Assembly (NCBI GenBank): GCA_005239725.1
Contig: SBBM01000038.1
Span: forward strand, 1-59,360
Source: Planctomycetales bacterium
Lineage (GTDB): Bacteria > Omnitrophota > Gorgyraeia > Gygaellales > Profunditerraquicolaceae
DNA length: 59,360 nt
Reading direction: 5' to 3'
The notes beneath the pieces are model-generated. The model did not search any database. It had not been told where the DNA came from and saw nothing but the letters and a program-made list of their open reading frames with translations. Within the stretch, counting starts at the first letter, position 1, and each line of letters starts with the position of its first letter. Position numbers and translations under genes: made by a program. Of this stretch, positions 28,652-37,455 are shown piece by piece.

Positions 28652-29361
28652 CTGGCGGCAATTTTCTCCATTATCCGCGCATACTTCGATAAATCCGAAA
28701 GTTCCTGCGGAGTCATGCTGCATACATGGTCAGGGCCGACAAGCCCCTTATTAAGCGTGAAGTGTTTTTCTATAATATTTGCGCCCCTTGCTACGGCAAT
28801 TAAGGACATCTCTATTCCGATTGTATGGTCACTAAAACCTTGGTAGGGTAATCCAGCAAAAGAGGCCGGCAATTCAATATCAGAATATTCACACGGATAC
28901 TTAGGCACACAGTACAAATACCTGGCATTTTTATCCTTATAAGGGACACCCTTGCCTTTCCAGAATCCCAGCGAAATAAAAGTCTCTTTACCAGTCTTTA
29001 GTATCTCCCGGCAAAGCTCTTTATCCTGAACAGAACGGCTGGCTATTTTATGCCGTCTGACCCCTAAAGATTCAATCCATCCAAATCTCTCTAAATCAAA
29101 AACCGAAGCCATAAATTCAATCCCTTCTTCGTCAGACCATCTCTTTAAAACTTTTGCCTGCGCAAAATTGAACTGGACGCTTAAGGCGAACTCATAATTC
29201 TTCTTGTCCGGATAAGTACCTTTTGGCCCGAAAATTTTATCCGGGTCATAAAATTGGAATTTGGCGATATCTGCCCCGCAAAGTTTAGCCTGCCTTATAA
29301 GCTCATGCGCCAGGTTAATATTCCCATTGTGATTAATGCCGATTTCCGCAATTATAATCAT
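28648..29361 (-). CDS. NeuB-like nonulosonate synthase lacking the SAF domain
   Basis: This 237-residue TIM-barrel protein has EIGINHNG at 6-13, KFQFY near 34, GFSDHTIG near 175 and IEKHFTLNK with GPDH near 208. These are the NeuB family core that condenses phosphoenolpyruvate with an amino-hexose. Full-length relatives (about 340 residues, as at 33637) add a C-terminal antifreeze-like SAF domain that helps bind substrate across the dimer. This one ends right after the barrel at an ATGA junction, so it looks naturally short and not broken. GPDH resembles NeuB more than PseI. Confidence 0.8.
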   Translation of the reverse strand: MIIIAEIGINHNGNINLAHELIRQAKLCGADIAKFQFYDPDKIFGPKGTYPDKKNYEFALSVQFNFAQAKVLKRWSDEEGIEFMASVFDLERFGWIESLGVRRHKIASRSVQDKELCREILKTGKETFISLGFWKGKGVPYKDKNARYLYCVPKYPCEYSDIELPASFAGLPYQGFSDHTIGIEMSLIAVARGANIIEKHFTLNKGLVGPDHVCSMTPQELSDLSKYARIMEKIAAR

Positions 29362-30026
29362 ATTAAACCTTCCTTCCTCCTGGCTTTATAAATATCTTCA
29401 GCGATTTTAAAATCCTCTTCCGTGTCGATATCGATTAATTCCACCCTATCATTTATTTCAATGAATTCAACCTCTTTCCAATCCCAATACCTGCCGTTTT
29501 TAAAAAAATAGTCCTTATTGAAAAAGTAAAGCGCATGGGCAAATTCATATACAGGCTCAATGGCCTTTGTATTGATTGTCTTCATGGATAAATCAAAATT
29601 TAAGGGCTTGCGATCGGCATTTATAAAAAAGTTTCTCCGCATTACTACCGAAAATGCCGGGTGATATCCGCCATCTCTGCATGCAGAAAGAAAGTTTTTG
29701 ATTGTTTCCACCTTCAAAAATGGCAAGCAGCCATTAACAATAAGCAAATATTCAAAATCTACTGCCTTTAGAAAAGAAAGTATATCTGTTATAGGGCCGT
29801 CTATAGTTATGGATTTCTTATCCCGCTTAATAAACCTTACTCCGGCCTCCCTGCTTTTCTCCTCAAATTCAGGTTCAAATCCGGCAAAAAATGCCTCATC
29901 CTTAAAATATGCCAATTTTTTTAAAACGATGTTCGTCAACGTAGTATCGCCGAAAGGCCTCAGCATCTTATTCGGGCACCTCTGACTCTGTTTCCTGGCA
30001 AAAGAAAATACACCTATTTTATTCAT
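29358..30026 (-). CDS. CMP-nonulosonate cytidylyltransferase (NeuA-like)
   Basis: The 222-residue product has a divergent nucleotide-binding start, FARKQSQRCPNKMLRPFGD, equivalent to the (A)RxGSKxxxxKN loop of NeuA, and a C-terminal EIDTEEDFKIAE pattern (VELIDIDTEED). It should activate a nonulosonic acid with CTP. It overlaps the SAF-less NeuB-like gene by ATGA. As a second copy beside the PseF candidate at 38597, it may serve a different acid such as neuraminic or legionaminic acid. The divergent loop lowers confidence in exact specificity. Confidence 0.8.
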   Translation of the reverse strand: MNKIGVFSFARKQSQRCPNKMLRPFGDTTLTNIVLKKLAYFKDEAFFAGFEPEFEEKSREAGVRFIKRDKKSITIDGPITDILSFLKAVDFEYLLIVNGCLPFLKVETIKNFLSACRDGGYHPAFSVVMRRNFFINADRKPLNFDLSMKTINTKAIEPVYEFAHALYFFNKDYFFKNGRYWDWKEVEFIEINDRVELIDIDTEEDFKIAEDIYKARRKEGLI

Positions 30027-30966
30027 TCAAAAACTCCTTAAAAGTAATATTGCGTATGCCGGGGATAGGCTGCGCAAATTCAAATGGCTCAAAAACATTG
30101 GTAAACTCAATTTTCCCGTAACGCATGATTTTTTCCATATCTTCAAATTCATATGGAGGGCGCATAAATTTCTTTTTATTTTCCTTAAAACACGGGCTGA
30201 AAACGGATATAGCCTTTTTAAAAAACCTGGCAAAGTGCCGGATACTTCTAAAGGTATATAACGAGGAATATTCCATGCTGCCCATCATCGACATATCCAT
30301 CCCGACAAAATATATCTTTTCAAACCCCATATAAGCTTCAAGAGGTAATAAGGCTATAGCCGCTGAATTTAAATGGTTAAAACTATTCAGGACCAAACAA
30401 CCATCTTCCTCAAGAGGCTGATAATATCTTTCCAATGAAAAATCTCCATCTGAATACTTATCGTCATAATAAAAGAGGTCATTTTTAAATCCATCCAATG
30501 CCTTTTTTGATCTTAAATGTGTGATTACCGCAGTACCGGAAATTTTACTAAACAGGTCGAATGGCGAATTCTTTAATTTTATCTCCGGCTTCCAGCGGTA
30601 CCTTTTATGCGGGCCTCGATGGGGAAGATATACTTCAAAATAATCATTAAAGTTGCTTTTGAAATAGCAGTACTCTTCGGCATATTCCGGCTTTAAAAGC
30701 CCGGTCAAATCGATATCGGCAAGAAATGACTGCAAGATAACATGCTGGAAAGAATTCGTCTGGCATTTCTCCGGGAAAAAGGCCAGATAGAAATCGGGCT
30801 TGAGATTAAAATTTAAGAACCGTGTTGTAAGCGATTTTGCCTCTAAAAATACAGTGTAGCGATCTTTATCTACCATACCTAAATTAAAACCATTCTCCAG
30901 GATGGACGGACCGCCCATAATATTCAAAGCCGCCCTACCTTTATATTTATTTTTCAGACGTATCAT
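30019..30966 (-). CDS. Maf/DUF115-like protein, candidate nonulosonate transferase
   Basis: The 315 residues include an N-terminal NIMGGPSILENG (near 15-26) and a central GFEKIYFVGMDMSMMGS (near 217-233). That pattern recalls the GPS loop and the YxxGxD block of the Maf/DUF115 and GT42 sialyltransferase-like fold. Maf proteins transfer pseudaminic or legionaminic acid to flagellin in Campylobacter and Aeromonas. Here the gene overlaps a CMP-nonulosonate cytidylyltransferase gene, which supports a transferase role. The match is by eye and weak; the protein could instead be another GT-A-like enzyme. Confidence 0.45.
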   Translation of the reverse strand: MIRLKNKYKGRAALNIMGGPSILENGFNLGMVDKDRYTVFLEAKSLTTRFLNFNLKPDFYLAFFPEKCQTNSFQHVILQSFLADIDLTGLLKPEYAEEYCYFKSNFNDYFEVYLPHRGPHKRYRWKPEIKLKNSPFDLFSKISGTAVITHLRSKKALDGFKNDLFYYDDKYSDGDFSLERYYQPLEEDGCLVLNSFNHLNSAAIALLPLEAYMGFEKIYFVGMDMSMMGSMEYSSLYTFRSIRHFARFFKKAISVFSPCFKENKKKFMRPPYEFEDMEKIMRYGKIEFTNVFEPFEFAQPIPGIRNITFKEFLNE

Positions 30967-30974
30967 AAATTTTT

Positions 30975-32309
30975 CTATCTAAAATAAAGTTCGCACAACA
31001 TGTTCTTTAGATAATTCAAGTCTTTATTCAATCTTTTTATTTTAATAAAATCGCCGTCCGCAACCACATTAAGCATCCCCCGGTAATACCAATTTAAATA
31101 ATGGGCCATACCGTCTGCGTTATCCTCCCGTTCATAGGTAAAGAAATTCTTGCGCACGCGATGTATGCCATCAAAAAACCACTTATCGTATCCTAACCAT
31201 GATGGCAAGAACCCCCAGATTATTTCAAGCGCGGATCCGGAAAAAGGAAGTTCAAGAACATCGTATATCTTAAATTCTTCAATCTTCCCTGAAAATGATT
31301 CGAGAAACTTCCGGCTTAATAAATGCTGACAGGAGCAGCCAAACCACTCAGGGCCATTTTCCAAATGATACCTCACCCCATTTTCTTCTTTAAAACCTAC
31401 CAGCTCCGTTAATCTGCGCTTTTTGGTATTTACAACAATATACGGTATTACGGGAAAAACCGCCTTACGCCCGGAACGCACACTTTCTGCCGAACGGAAT
31501 TGTTCATATTTTTTTACGGCAAAATCAAATATACGCAAATTATTCCGGAATAATCCGGGAGTGAACAAGCCTTTTTCCCTGGCCCTATATGTCATTTCAT
31601 ATATCTTATTTCTAAGGTTAGTTAAAAACCAATATTCTCTCCCCATGTCCGGGGTATGGTTTTGAGTCTCAATTTGAATGTCTGAACTCCATTTTTCATA
31701 GAGGGCGTCAAAATTTTTATCCCTACGAAAAATCCCGAATGTATCTGCAATCATCCTGTCATGGAATATGTCCATTTCTAAACCAGACGCATTTCTGCGG
31801 TTTAAATTCGTAACCAGTTCCCTGGGAAGACGCTGCTTTTCATGCCCGGAAGAAATAAAGTTTACTCCATTATTAACAGAAAAACTAACCGCAGATTCAA
31901 GAACATGCGAAGAAGTAAAAACACTCCCTTCCTGGATAAAAAATACGCGCTCATAATTTTTCCACAAGCCGGTCTTTATAAATTTATACCAGGCCCCGGA
32001 ATCCAACGCATGGTCATTTTCGAATTCAAGATTAACAACATTATGCCCTTTCACCTTACAGACATCATTAACCCGGGCATCCTCATCGCTCAGCTGCGGA
32101 TTGACGCCGCATCTTATCGCTATCCTGCGGTATTCATCATAACTGCGTTTACCTTCGCAAGAACCATTGCCTTTCTGGTAAATAAAAAACAGGTCCATGT
32201 TTCGATAACCTTGTGCCAGAGTAGAAATTAAGGTAGACATTATCAGCCAAGGCTTATGATGCACGCAGAAAACAAGCGCGAGTTTATTTTTCATATTATT
32301 CATAATCAC
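30975..32309 (-). CDS. Uncharacterised 444-residue protein, possible GT-A transferase
   Basis: I do not recognise this protein. Its start, KLALVFCVHHKPWLIMSTLISTL, resembles a GT2 N-terminal strand and helix. No clear DXD is seen; DDE and ED-type acidic pairs occur. The C-terminal third is rich in Trp, Tyr, Arg and Lys. It is eight bases from the Maf-like gene and ATGA-coupled to the next gene. Its position suggests a glycan transferase or a related modifier, but nothing in the sequence proves it. Confidence 0.55.
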   Translation of the reverse strand: MIMNNMKNKLALVFCVHHKPWLIMSTLISTLAQGYRNMDLFFIYQKGNGSCEGKRSYDEYRRIAIRCGVNPQLSDEDARVNDVCKVKGHNVVNLEFENDHALDSGAWYKFIKTGLWKNYERVFFIQEGSVFTSSHVLESAVSFSVNNGVNFISSGHEKQRLPRELVTNLNRRNASGLEMDIFHDRMIADTFGIFRRDKNFDALYEKWSSDIQIETQNHTPDMGREYWFLTNLRNKIYEMTYRAREKGLFTPGLFRNNLRIFDFAVKKYEQFRSAESVRSGRKAVFPVIPYIVVNTKKRRLTELVGFKEENGVRYHLENGPEWFGCSCQHLLSRKFLESFSGKIEEFKIYDVLELPFSGSALEIIWGFLPSWLGYDKWFFDGIHRVRKNFFTYEREDNADGMAHYLNWYYRGMLNVVADGDFIKIKRLNKDLNYLKNMLCELYFR

Positions 32310-33640
32310 AGCAGCAGATCAAAAATTCGCTTACTGGAATTGTAATCATCGAAGCCAATATAGTCTTTTATATACATTGACCGCTTATCCGCACTAATAG
32401 TAAAATCCTTCAAATCCCTCACTGCCAGTTCCGAGATAACTTGCTCGGCCGTCATACATTGGCTCACTCCTGCATAGTTAAAGACCGAGGGTGATTTATC
32501 CGAAAAGAAAAACTTTCCTTTATCGTCGGGAAAAAATGATGCATCGGGAAGAATATTAAGATGGTAAACATTGGAAAATGCTGCGCTCAAAACCGAAAAA
32601 CTATAATAAGATACTACCAGCACCGCCAAAGAAAGCAGCTCTTTCAATACGGGGGGATTATTATGAGTTTCATCGTCAATCACAAAAAGATCGGAATTTT
32701 TTTTAATATATTCGGACACGGGAAATTTTAATCTGGGCTTAATAACCAGAAAGAGGTCATTCTTACGGGCGAAGTGCCTTATCGCTTTAAAAACTTTATT
32801 CTCATTAATTCCTCTCCGCCACCAGCTAAATGCTGCGGGATCCCTTAAAATATGATAAAGATCCTTGGCATCCAGCAGTCTCTTCTTGAAAAAGGAGTTT
32901 TTCTTACCATGATCCAAGAACCCTTCCTTGGTCGCGAACGTATTTATACCCAAACCGGCAAAAGCCTTTTCCCAGGCCGATTGGGGATTCCAATTTTGAT
33001 AAGGAAAAGGCAAGTATAACAAAATTTTCTTACCCGCAGGAATTCCGTATTTTCGCCGGATCGATTCCGGCTCCCCTAAATCTTTAAAAGAATCAAACTC
33101 CGGCTGCCCGACCACTTTTATCGTAAGATTATCGAATGCATCCCGGTTTCCCTGTCTGGAAAATCTGCCAAGAAAATCTCTCCCCATGTTCACCCATTTA
33201 TCCGTAAAGACAGCAAAGATGACTTTGGAAAGGCGATACGGCTTTTCACTGTTGGCAAACTCAAAAAAATCATCTACCGCGTGCTGAAGTGCAATCCATT
33301 GGAAATTAAATTCGCAAACCGTTTCTCCTTTCCAATACATAAAAGGCTGATGCAGAGAAAACACGACATCGCCCTTATCAAGCCCTTTCAATGCAACCTG
33401 TAGCTCTGCGTTATCGAAAAACATCTTATCACTTTTAAAAATCCTTGTTTTGACTATATTGCCGGAGAATTTAGGCACATATTCAATATACGGAAAAACG
33501 CGCCCCTTTGAAGACTTTTTAGGATGAGCATAATCATGCCAGGACTCAACGTCATACCCTCTCAAAAAAGCCTCTTTTATTAAAGGCGTATAATAACGGT
33601 AGTACATTATTTTATGAACAAGAAAAATTGCACGTTTCAT
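32306..33640 (-). CDS. GT-B-like transferase, CDP-glycerol transferase-like
   Basis: The 444-residue protein looks like a GT-B enzyme: a Rossmann-like N-terminus (KRAIFLVHKIM), an ILLYLPFPYQNW segment near 210, then LVIKPRLKFP and LAVLVVSYYSFSVLSAAF. The last parts resemble the donor-binding region of CDP-glycerol glycerophosphotransferases and capsule polymer transferases (TagF-like). It is ATGA-coupled to both neighbours, which include the pseI gene. It may transfer a nonulosonate or a phospho-polyol. The call is tentative. Confidence 0.5.
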   Translation of the reverse strand: MKRAIFLVHKIMYYRYYTPLIKEAFLRGYDVESWHDYAHPKKSSKGRVFPYIEYVPKFSGNIVKTRIFKSDKMFFDNAELQVALKGLDKGDVVFSLHQPFMYWKGETVCEFNFQWIALQHAVDDFFEFANSEKPYRLSKVIFAVFTDKWVNMGRDFLGRFSRQGNRDAFDNLTIKVVGQPEFDSFKDLGEPESIRRKYGIPAGKKILLYLPFPYQNWNPQSAWEKAFAGLGINTFATKEGFLDHGKKNSFFKKRLLDAKDLYHILRDPAAFSWWRRGINENKVFKAIRHFARKNDLFLVIKPRLKFPVSEYIKKNSDLFVIDDETHNNPPVLKELLSLAVLVVSYYSFSVLSAAFSNVYHLNILPDASFFPDDKGKFFFSDKSPSVFNYAGVSQCMTAEQVISELAVRDLKDFTISADKRSMYIKDYIGFDDYNSSKRIFDLLL

Positions 33641-34668
33641 TCCTTTATGTATTCTAAGCGAATAGGCATGGCTTTTTTAATATCGCAGGCGGCCTTACGC
33701 CCCAATAACCCTTTTAAATATTTCGGGGGCAATCCATGAACCGGACGTATAGAACGAATATTTTCAAGCGTTAACCTCTCGCCTTTTCTGATATCTCTCG
33801 CGCAAAAAAGCGACCGCCGAAAGATTTTATTTTGCCTTTCCCTGCGGCTTAATTTAAAGGTTGCCTCGCCCAGAGAATCCTCAGCAATGCGCACATTCTC
33901 AACAAGCGCCATTAATTCTTGCGGCTCAAGCGAAAAAAAACTGTCCGGGGTCTTAATTTTCCGGGAAAGGGTAAAATGTTTTTCGATTATCCGCGCCCCC
34001 TGGGCAACGGCCGCAACTGCGGCGGCAATGCCCAGGGTATGGTCCGATAATCCTACCGGAAGTTTGAATAATTTTGCCATATACGGTATTGCCCGTAAAT
34101 TCATCGCTTTTGGCTCTGCCGGGTAATCACTCACGCACTTTAACAGCATTATATCTTTTCCCCCGGCTCTTTTTGCTGCGCTTACCGCTTCTCTTATCTC
34201 GTTAAGGCTGGCCATCCCGGTTGAAAGTATTAAGGGTTTATGCGTCTTTGCCGCGTATTCGATCAAGGGTATATCCACCAATTCGAAGGAAGCGATCTTA
34301 TGCAGGGGCACTTCCAGGTCTTCCAGAAAATCCACGGAGGTCCTATCGAAAGCAGTCGAAAAAAATACAATTCCCTGGGAATCCGCGGTTTTTTTCAGCT
34401 TTTTAAACCAGTCCCAGGGCGTATAGGCCTTCTCGTATAATTGATATAAGGTTTGGCTTCCCCATTTGCCGTGCTTTATCCGGAAATATTTATTATCCGC
34501 ATCAAGAGTCAAAGTGTCCGGGGTATAAGTCTGGAATTTTACCGCGTCAACCCCGCATTTTGCGGCCTCCCTGATCATCTGTATCGCGCGTTTTAAACTC
34601 TGCCCGTGGTTAGCCGATATTTCCGCGATGACAAATACCTTATTCCCTAATTTAAATTTGCTCGCCAT
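33637..34668 (-). CDS. pseI: Pseudaminic acid synthase PseI-like
   Basis: The 343-residue enzyme joins a TIM barrel to a C-terminal SAF domain (ARDIRKGERLTLENIR near 290). It has EISANHGQ at 15-22, VKFQTYTPDT near 43, SDHTLG near 208 and IEKHFTL near 230. TPDSFFSLEP replaces the GPDH form of NeuB, and DSxFSL is the PseI hallmark. It condenses phosphoenolpyruvate with 2,4-diacetamido-2,4,6-trideoxy-altrose. It follows pseGH by five bases, completing the Pse set. Confidence 0.88.
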   Translation of the reverse strand: MASKFKLGNKVFVIAEISANHGQSLKRAIQMIREAAKCGVDAVKFQTYTPDTLTLDADNKYFRIKHGKWGSQTLYQLYEKAYTPWDWFKKLKKTADSQGIVFFSTAFDRTSVDFLEDLEVPLHKIASFELVDIPLIEYAAKTHKPLILSTGMASLNEIREAVSAAKRAGGKDIMLLKCVSDYPAEPKAMNLRAIPYMAKLFKLPVGLSDHTLGIAAAVAAVAQGARIIEKHFTLSRKIKTPDSFFSLEPQELMALVENVRIAEDSLGEATFKLSRRERQNKIFRRSLFCARDIRKGERLTLENIRSIRPVHGLPPKYLKGLLGRKAACDIKKAMPIRLEYIKE

Positions 34669-34673
34669 AAGTT

Positions 34674-36089
34674 TTAGCTAAATTTATAGACGTATGATAA
34701 ATAACCATCAACATTATTATTCGTGCCGGCAACATAGCCGGCTTTTGCGAAAGCCTCTTGCGAAACAAAATTATCCCTTTCTATGTTGGCAATGATTTCC
34801 GGAAATTTATTTTTTTTCTCTTCGATGAACTTAGTGGTACCCGAGCGGATTAATTTAGCACCGAGGCCCCTGCCGAAGAAATCCGGATTAAGATTGACAT
34901 TAACTATAACCCTGGATTTACCCTCATCGAATCTGATGACCCCCACTTTATTCTTTCCTTGCTTGGCAATATACATTTTTATGCGAGGGCTATTACTGAC
35001 CCTGGCGAACCATTCCTTGTGTGCCTTAAGGCCTATTTTCGTTTTATTGAAACACCGCCTTCTTACCTCGGGGTGGTTGCGCCATTTCCAAATGTCAAGC
35101 ACGTCTTTTCCGGTAGGCTTCTCAAGAATCAGCCTGTTCTTCGCTTCTTTTAAAAGAAACATTGCAATCCTTGCCGCACCTTTACCGTCTATTGTGCGCT
35201 GCCCGACTATACTCCTTCTATTACGCTGCCGGTAATCGCATAAAGATGCAATGGCGCGGCTTAACCTTACGAATAAATCCTTCTGGCTAAACCATCCAAC
35301 GTATTCAATAAAACCATTCTTCTGCCAGCACTTCAAGTTATATAATTGATTATCCGCAAAACAAATTCCTATGGTCGGAACACCGGTCCTGGCCAACTCA
35401 TAGGTAGTCTGGCCTCCGGAAGAAACGCATAAATCTGCCTGCAACATAAGCCGCCTCATCTTTTCCGCCTTTAAGGGTTTTACCTTTTGACTAACAGTCG
35501 TAAGATTAAAATCATAATCTGACAGGAAACCCGTAATCTTTCTTATGAACTTCTCCCGGTTCATCCCGCCGAAAGTAATCAAAATATTGCTGATTTTTTT
35601 GTTTATTCTTTTTCTTCGAAACCGCAGAAACTCTTTCCGCAAGATTACGTATTCAGCACCGATAAGATATTTTATTCCCTTGTTCTTTTTATATCCCGGG
35701 CCGGTTTTATCGCAAACCGAAGGGTTAATAATAACATCGGCGGGGTAATCCAGCCGGTTGTAGTCATCAATAACAGCGACCAAAGGCCTATTTGCCAAAG
35801 AAGCGATTTTTTTGTAAAACGACTCCGGAACTAAATAAGAATCAACAATCACAATAGAGCTGCCCTTAATCAATTCCATAACTTTGCCGTTTTTTTTCAC
35901 CCAATCCATGGCCGTGAAATCTGCATTATTGCATTTCAGGAAACTTTTGGCATGTCTATCGGCGTTTATAACAAATTTCAGCTCGGAATGAGGCTCCTCC
36001 CTCCGCAATGCATAGGCCAAAGCCAGGCACCTGGACAGATGCCCGAATCCTCTATTCCTGCCTCCTTCGGTCAAAATTAAAATCTTCAT
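34674..36089 (-). CDS. Fused PseG hydrolase and PseH acetyltransferase
   Basis: The 471-residue protein has two enzymes of the Pse route in one chain. Residues 1-318 are PseG-like, with GFGHLSRC at 14-21 (H17 aligns with the catalytic base of Campylobacter PseG) and SSGGQTTYELARTG near 229. Residues about 325-471 form a GNAT acetyltransferase domain with the coenzyme A loop FGRGLGAKLI. PseH N4-acetylates UDP-4-amino-4,6-dideoxy-AltNAc and PseG removes UDP. Fusing the enzymes of consecutive steps could pass the intermediate directly. PseG and PseH are usually separate proteins. Confidence 0.85.
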   Translation of the reverse strand: MKILILTEGGRNRGFGHLSRCLALAYALRREEPHSELKFVINADRHAKSFLKCNNADFTAMDWVKKNGKVMELIKGSSIVIVDSYLVPESFYKKIASLANRPLVAVIDDYNRLDYPADVIINPSVCDKTGPGYKKNKGIKYLIGAEYVILRKEFLRFRRKRINKKISNILITFGGMNREKFIRKITGFLSDYDFNLTTVSQKVKPLKAEKMRRLMLQADLCVSSGGQTTYELARTGVPTIGICFADNQLYNLKCWQKNGFIEYVGWFSQKDLFVRLSRAIASLCDYRQRNRRSIVGQRTIDGKGAARIAMFLLKEAKNRLILEKPTGKDVLDIWKWRNHPEVRRRCFNKTKIGLKAHKEWFARVSNSPRIKMYIAKQGKNKVGVIRFDEGKSRVIVNVNLNPDFFGRGLGAKLIRSGTTKFIEEKKNKFPEIIANIERDNFVSQEAFAKAGYVAGTNNNVDGYLSYVYKFS

Positions 36090-36091
36090 CT

Positions 36092-36844
36092 CTACAGCCT
36101 TACGGGTATGTCGTCTTTATGCATCTCTTCTTTGCATAGTTGAGGCGTAATACTGGTAAAATGAAATATGCTTGCTGCCGCAACTGCCGAAGCTCCGGCC
36201 TTTATTGCCTTACTGCAATCCGCAGGGCTGGCGGCGCCTCCGGCAACAATGAGCGGAATACTCATAAGCGAGGAAACATAATTGATCAATCCCAGGTCAT
36301 AGCCGGACATAAGGCCATCTAGGTCCGCGTTATTAAGCAGTATCTCGCCCACTCCGGAATCTATCAAAAATTTCAAAGCATCCTCCAGGGAGAAATTTAT
36401 CGTCCTCCCTGAATGCGAATAAAGCTCATATTTTTGGACCTGGCCCTTTTTGACATCAATTGAAGCTACGATACATTGACTGCCGAATACCGAAACTGCT
36501 TCTTTGGCAAATGCCGGTTTTTCAAAAAGTACGGAATTTAAAGATACTTTATCTGCACCTGCCTCAAGGGCCCTGGCAATATCCGCACAGGTCTTTATCC
36601 CCCCTCCTACCGTCAGCGGCATAAAACACTCAGAGGCTACGGCGTTAACTGTATGCAGGTCAATCCCCCGGTTCTCTTTGGATGCATCTATATCAAGCAA
36701 GATTAATTCATCAACATTACGCGAATTATAGACCCTGGCTACTACGATGGGATTCCCTAAATTCCGGCGCACGTCAAATTTGATTGTTTTAAGTACGGAA
36801 TACCCATCCAAAAGGACTATCGGTATGACCCGGTGGCGTAACAT
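36092..36844 (-). CDS. HisF-like cyclase subunit of a sugar amidination set
   Basis: The 250-residue TIM barrel resembles imidazole glycerol phosphate synthase subunit HisF. The first catalytic aspartate of HisF (Asp11 in IPCLDV) is replaced by leucine (IPIVLLDG), while the second remains in ASIDVKK near 139. The same change is typical of HisF2 proteins in LPS loci, which pass ammonia to an amidotransferase and do not make histidine. It follows the HisH gene by a TAATG overlap, next to the sugar amidotransferase gene. Confidence 0.85.
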   Translation of the reverse strand: MLRHRVIPIVLLDGYSVLKTIKFDVRRNLGNPIVVARVYNSRNVDELILLDIDASKENRGIDLHTVNAVASECFMPLTVGGGIKTCADIARALEAGADKVSLNSVLFEKPAFAKEAVSVFGSQCIVASIDVKKGQVQKYELYSHSGRTINFSLEDALKFLIDSGVGEILLNNADLDGLMSGYDLGLINYVSSLMSIPLIVAGGAASPADCSKAIKAGASAVAAASIFHFTSITPQLCKEEMHKDDIPVRL

Positions 36845-37455
36845 TAAAATCTGCCCTCACAAAAATTTTTGAGCAATTTCAAACCCGGTTCCTGACTCTT
36901 TTCGGGATGAAACTGCACGCCCAATATATGGCCCTTTTGTACGGCCGCCAGGAAATCTACCCCGTAGTTGCTAAAAGCGGACGTAACCGGTTCATCGGTT
37001 ATCATTTCATAGCTATGCACAAAATAAAAACAGGAGTTATCGTTAATGGAACTAAACACCTTAAAGTCCCCAAAACGCACATCATTCCAACCTATATGGG
37101 GAAGGCGCAGGCCGTGTTGAGAAGCCCGGTGGCGCAAAACTCTTCCCTTAATAAAGCCCAGACCTTCTGTGCCGCCGCCCTCCTCTCCAAAACCGGCAAA
37201 AAGCTGCATGCCGAGGCATATCCCCAGGATGGGAACCTTATCCCCCAGGACCTTATCCTTCAGGAGCTTATCCAGACCTAACGCCTTCAAGCGCGCTGCC
37301 ACTTCAAAGAAATTTCCCACCCCGGGGAAAATCAATTTTTCCGATTTGCTGACATCCCCGGGATTATCGGATACTGCATGGGGTATCTTTAAATACTTCA
37401 ATGCCCGGCTTACGCTGGCGATATTGCCTGTCCCCAAATTAATAACCGTAATCAA
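36844..37455 (-). CDS. HisH-like glutamine amidotransferase subunit
   Basis: The 203-residue class I glutaminase has GVGNF near 45, the nucleophile elbow GICLGMQ with C80, and the FHPEKS motif with H183 and E185. It releases ammonia from glutamine, passed through the paired HisF-like barrel. Its place between HisF and an N-acetyl sugar amidotransferase matches the WbpG-HisH2-HisF2 trio of Pseudomonas, which makes an acetamidino group on a sugar. It overlaps the amidotransferase gene by 17 bases. No other his genes are nearby. Confidence 0.9.
   Translation of the reverse strand: MITVINLGTGNIASVSRALKYLKIPHAVSDNPGDVSKSEKLIFPGVGNFFEVAARLKALGLDKLLKDKVLGDKVPILGICLGMQLFAGFGEEGGGTEGLGFIKGRVLRHRASQHGLRLPHIGWNDVRFGDFKVFSSINDNSCFYFVHSYEMITDEPVTSAFSNYGVDFLAAVQKGHILGVQFHPEKSQEPGLKLLKNFCEGRF

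Noticed and set aside
28651..28723. A 24-residue N-terminal extension of the radical SAM protein at 27161
   Set aside because: It lies inside the NeuB-like gene. The ATGA-coupled start at 28651 gives the usual N-terminus.
36092..37455. Histidine biosynthesis genes
   Set aside because: Only hisH- and hisF-like genes are present, HisF has lost its first catalytic aspartate, and a sugar amidotransferase is adjacent, so they belong to sugar amidination.
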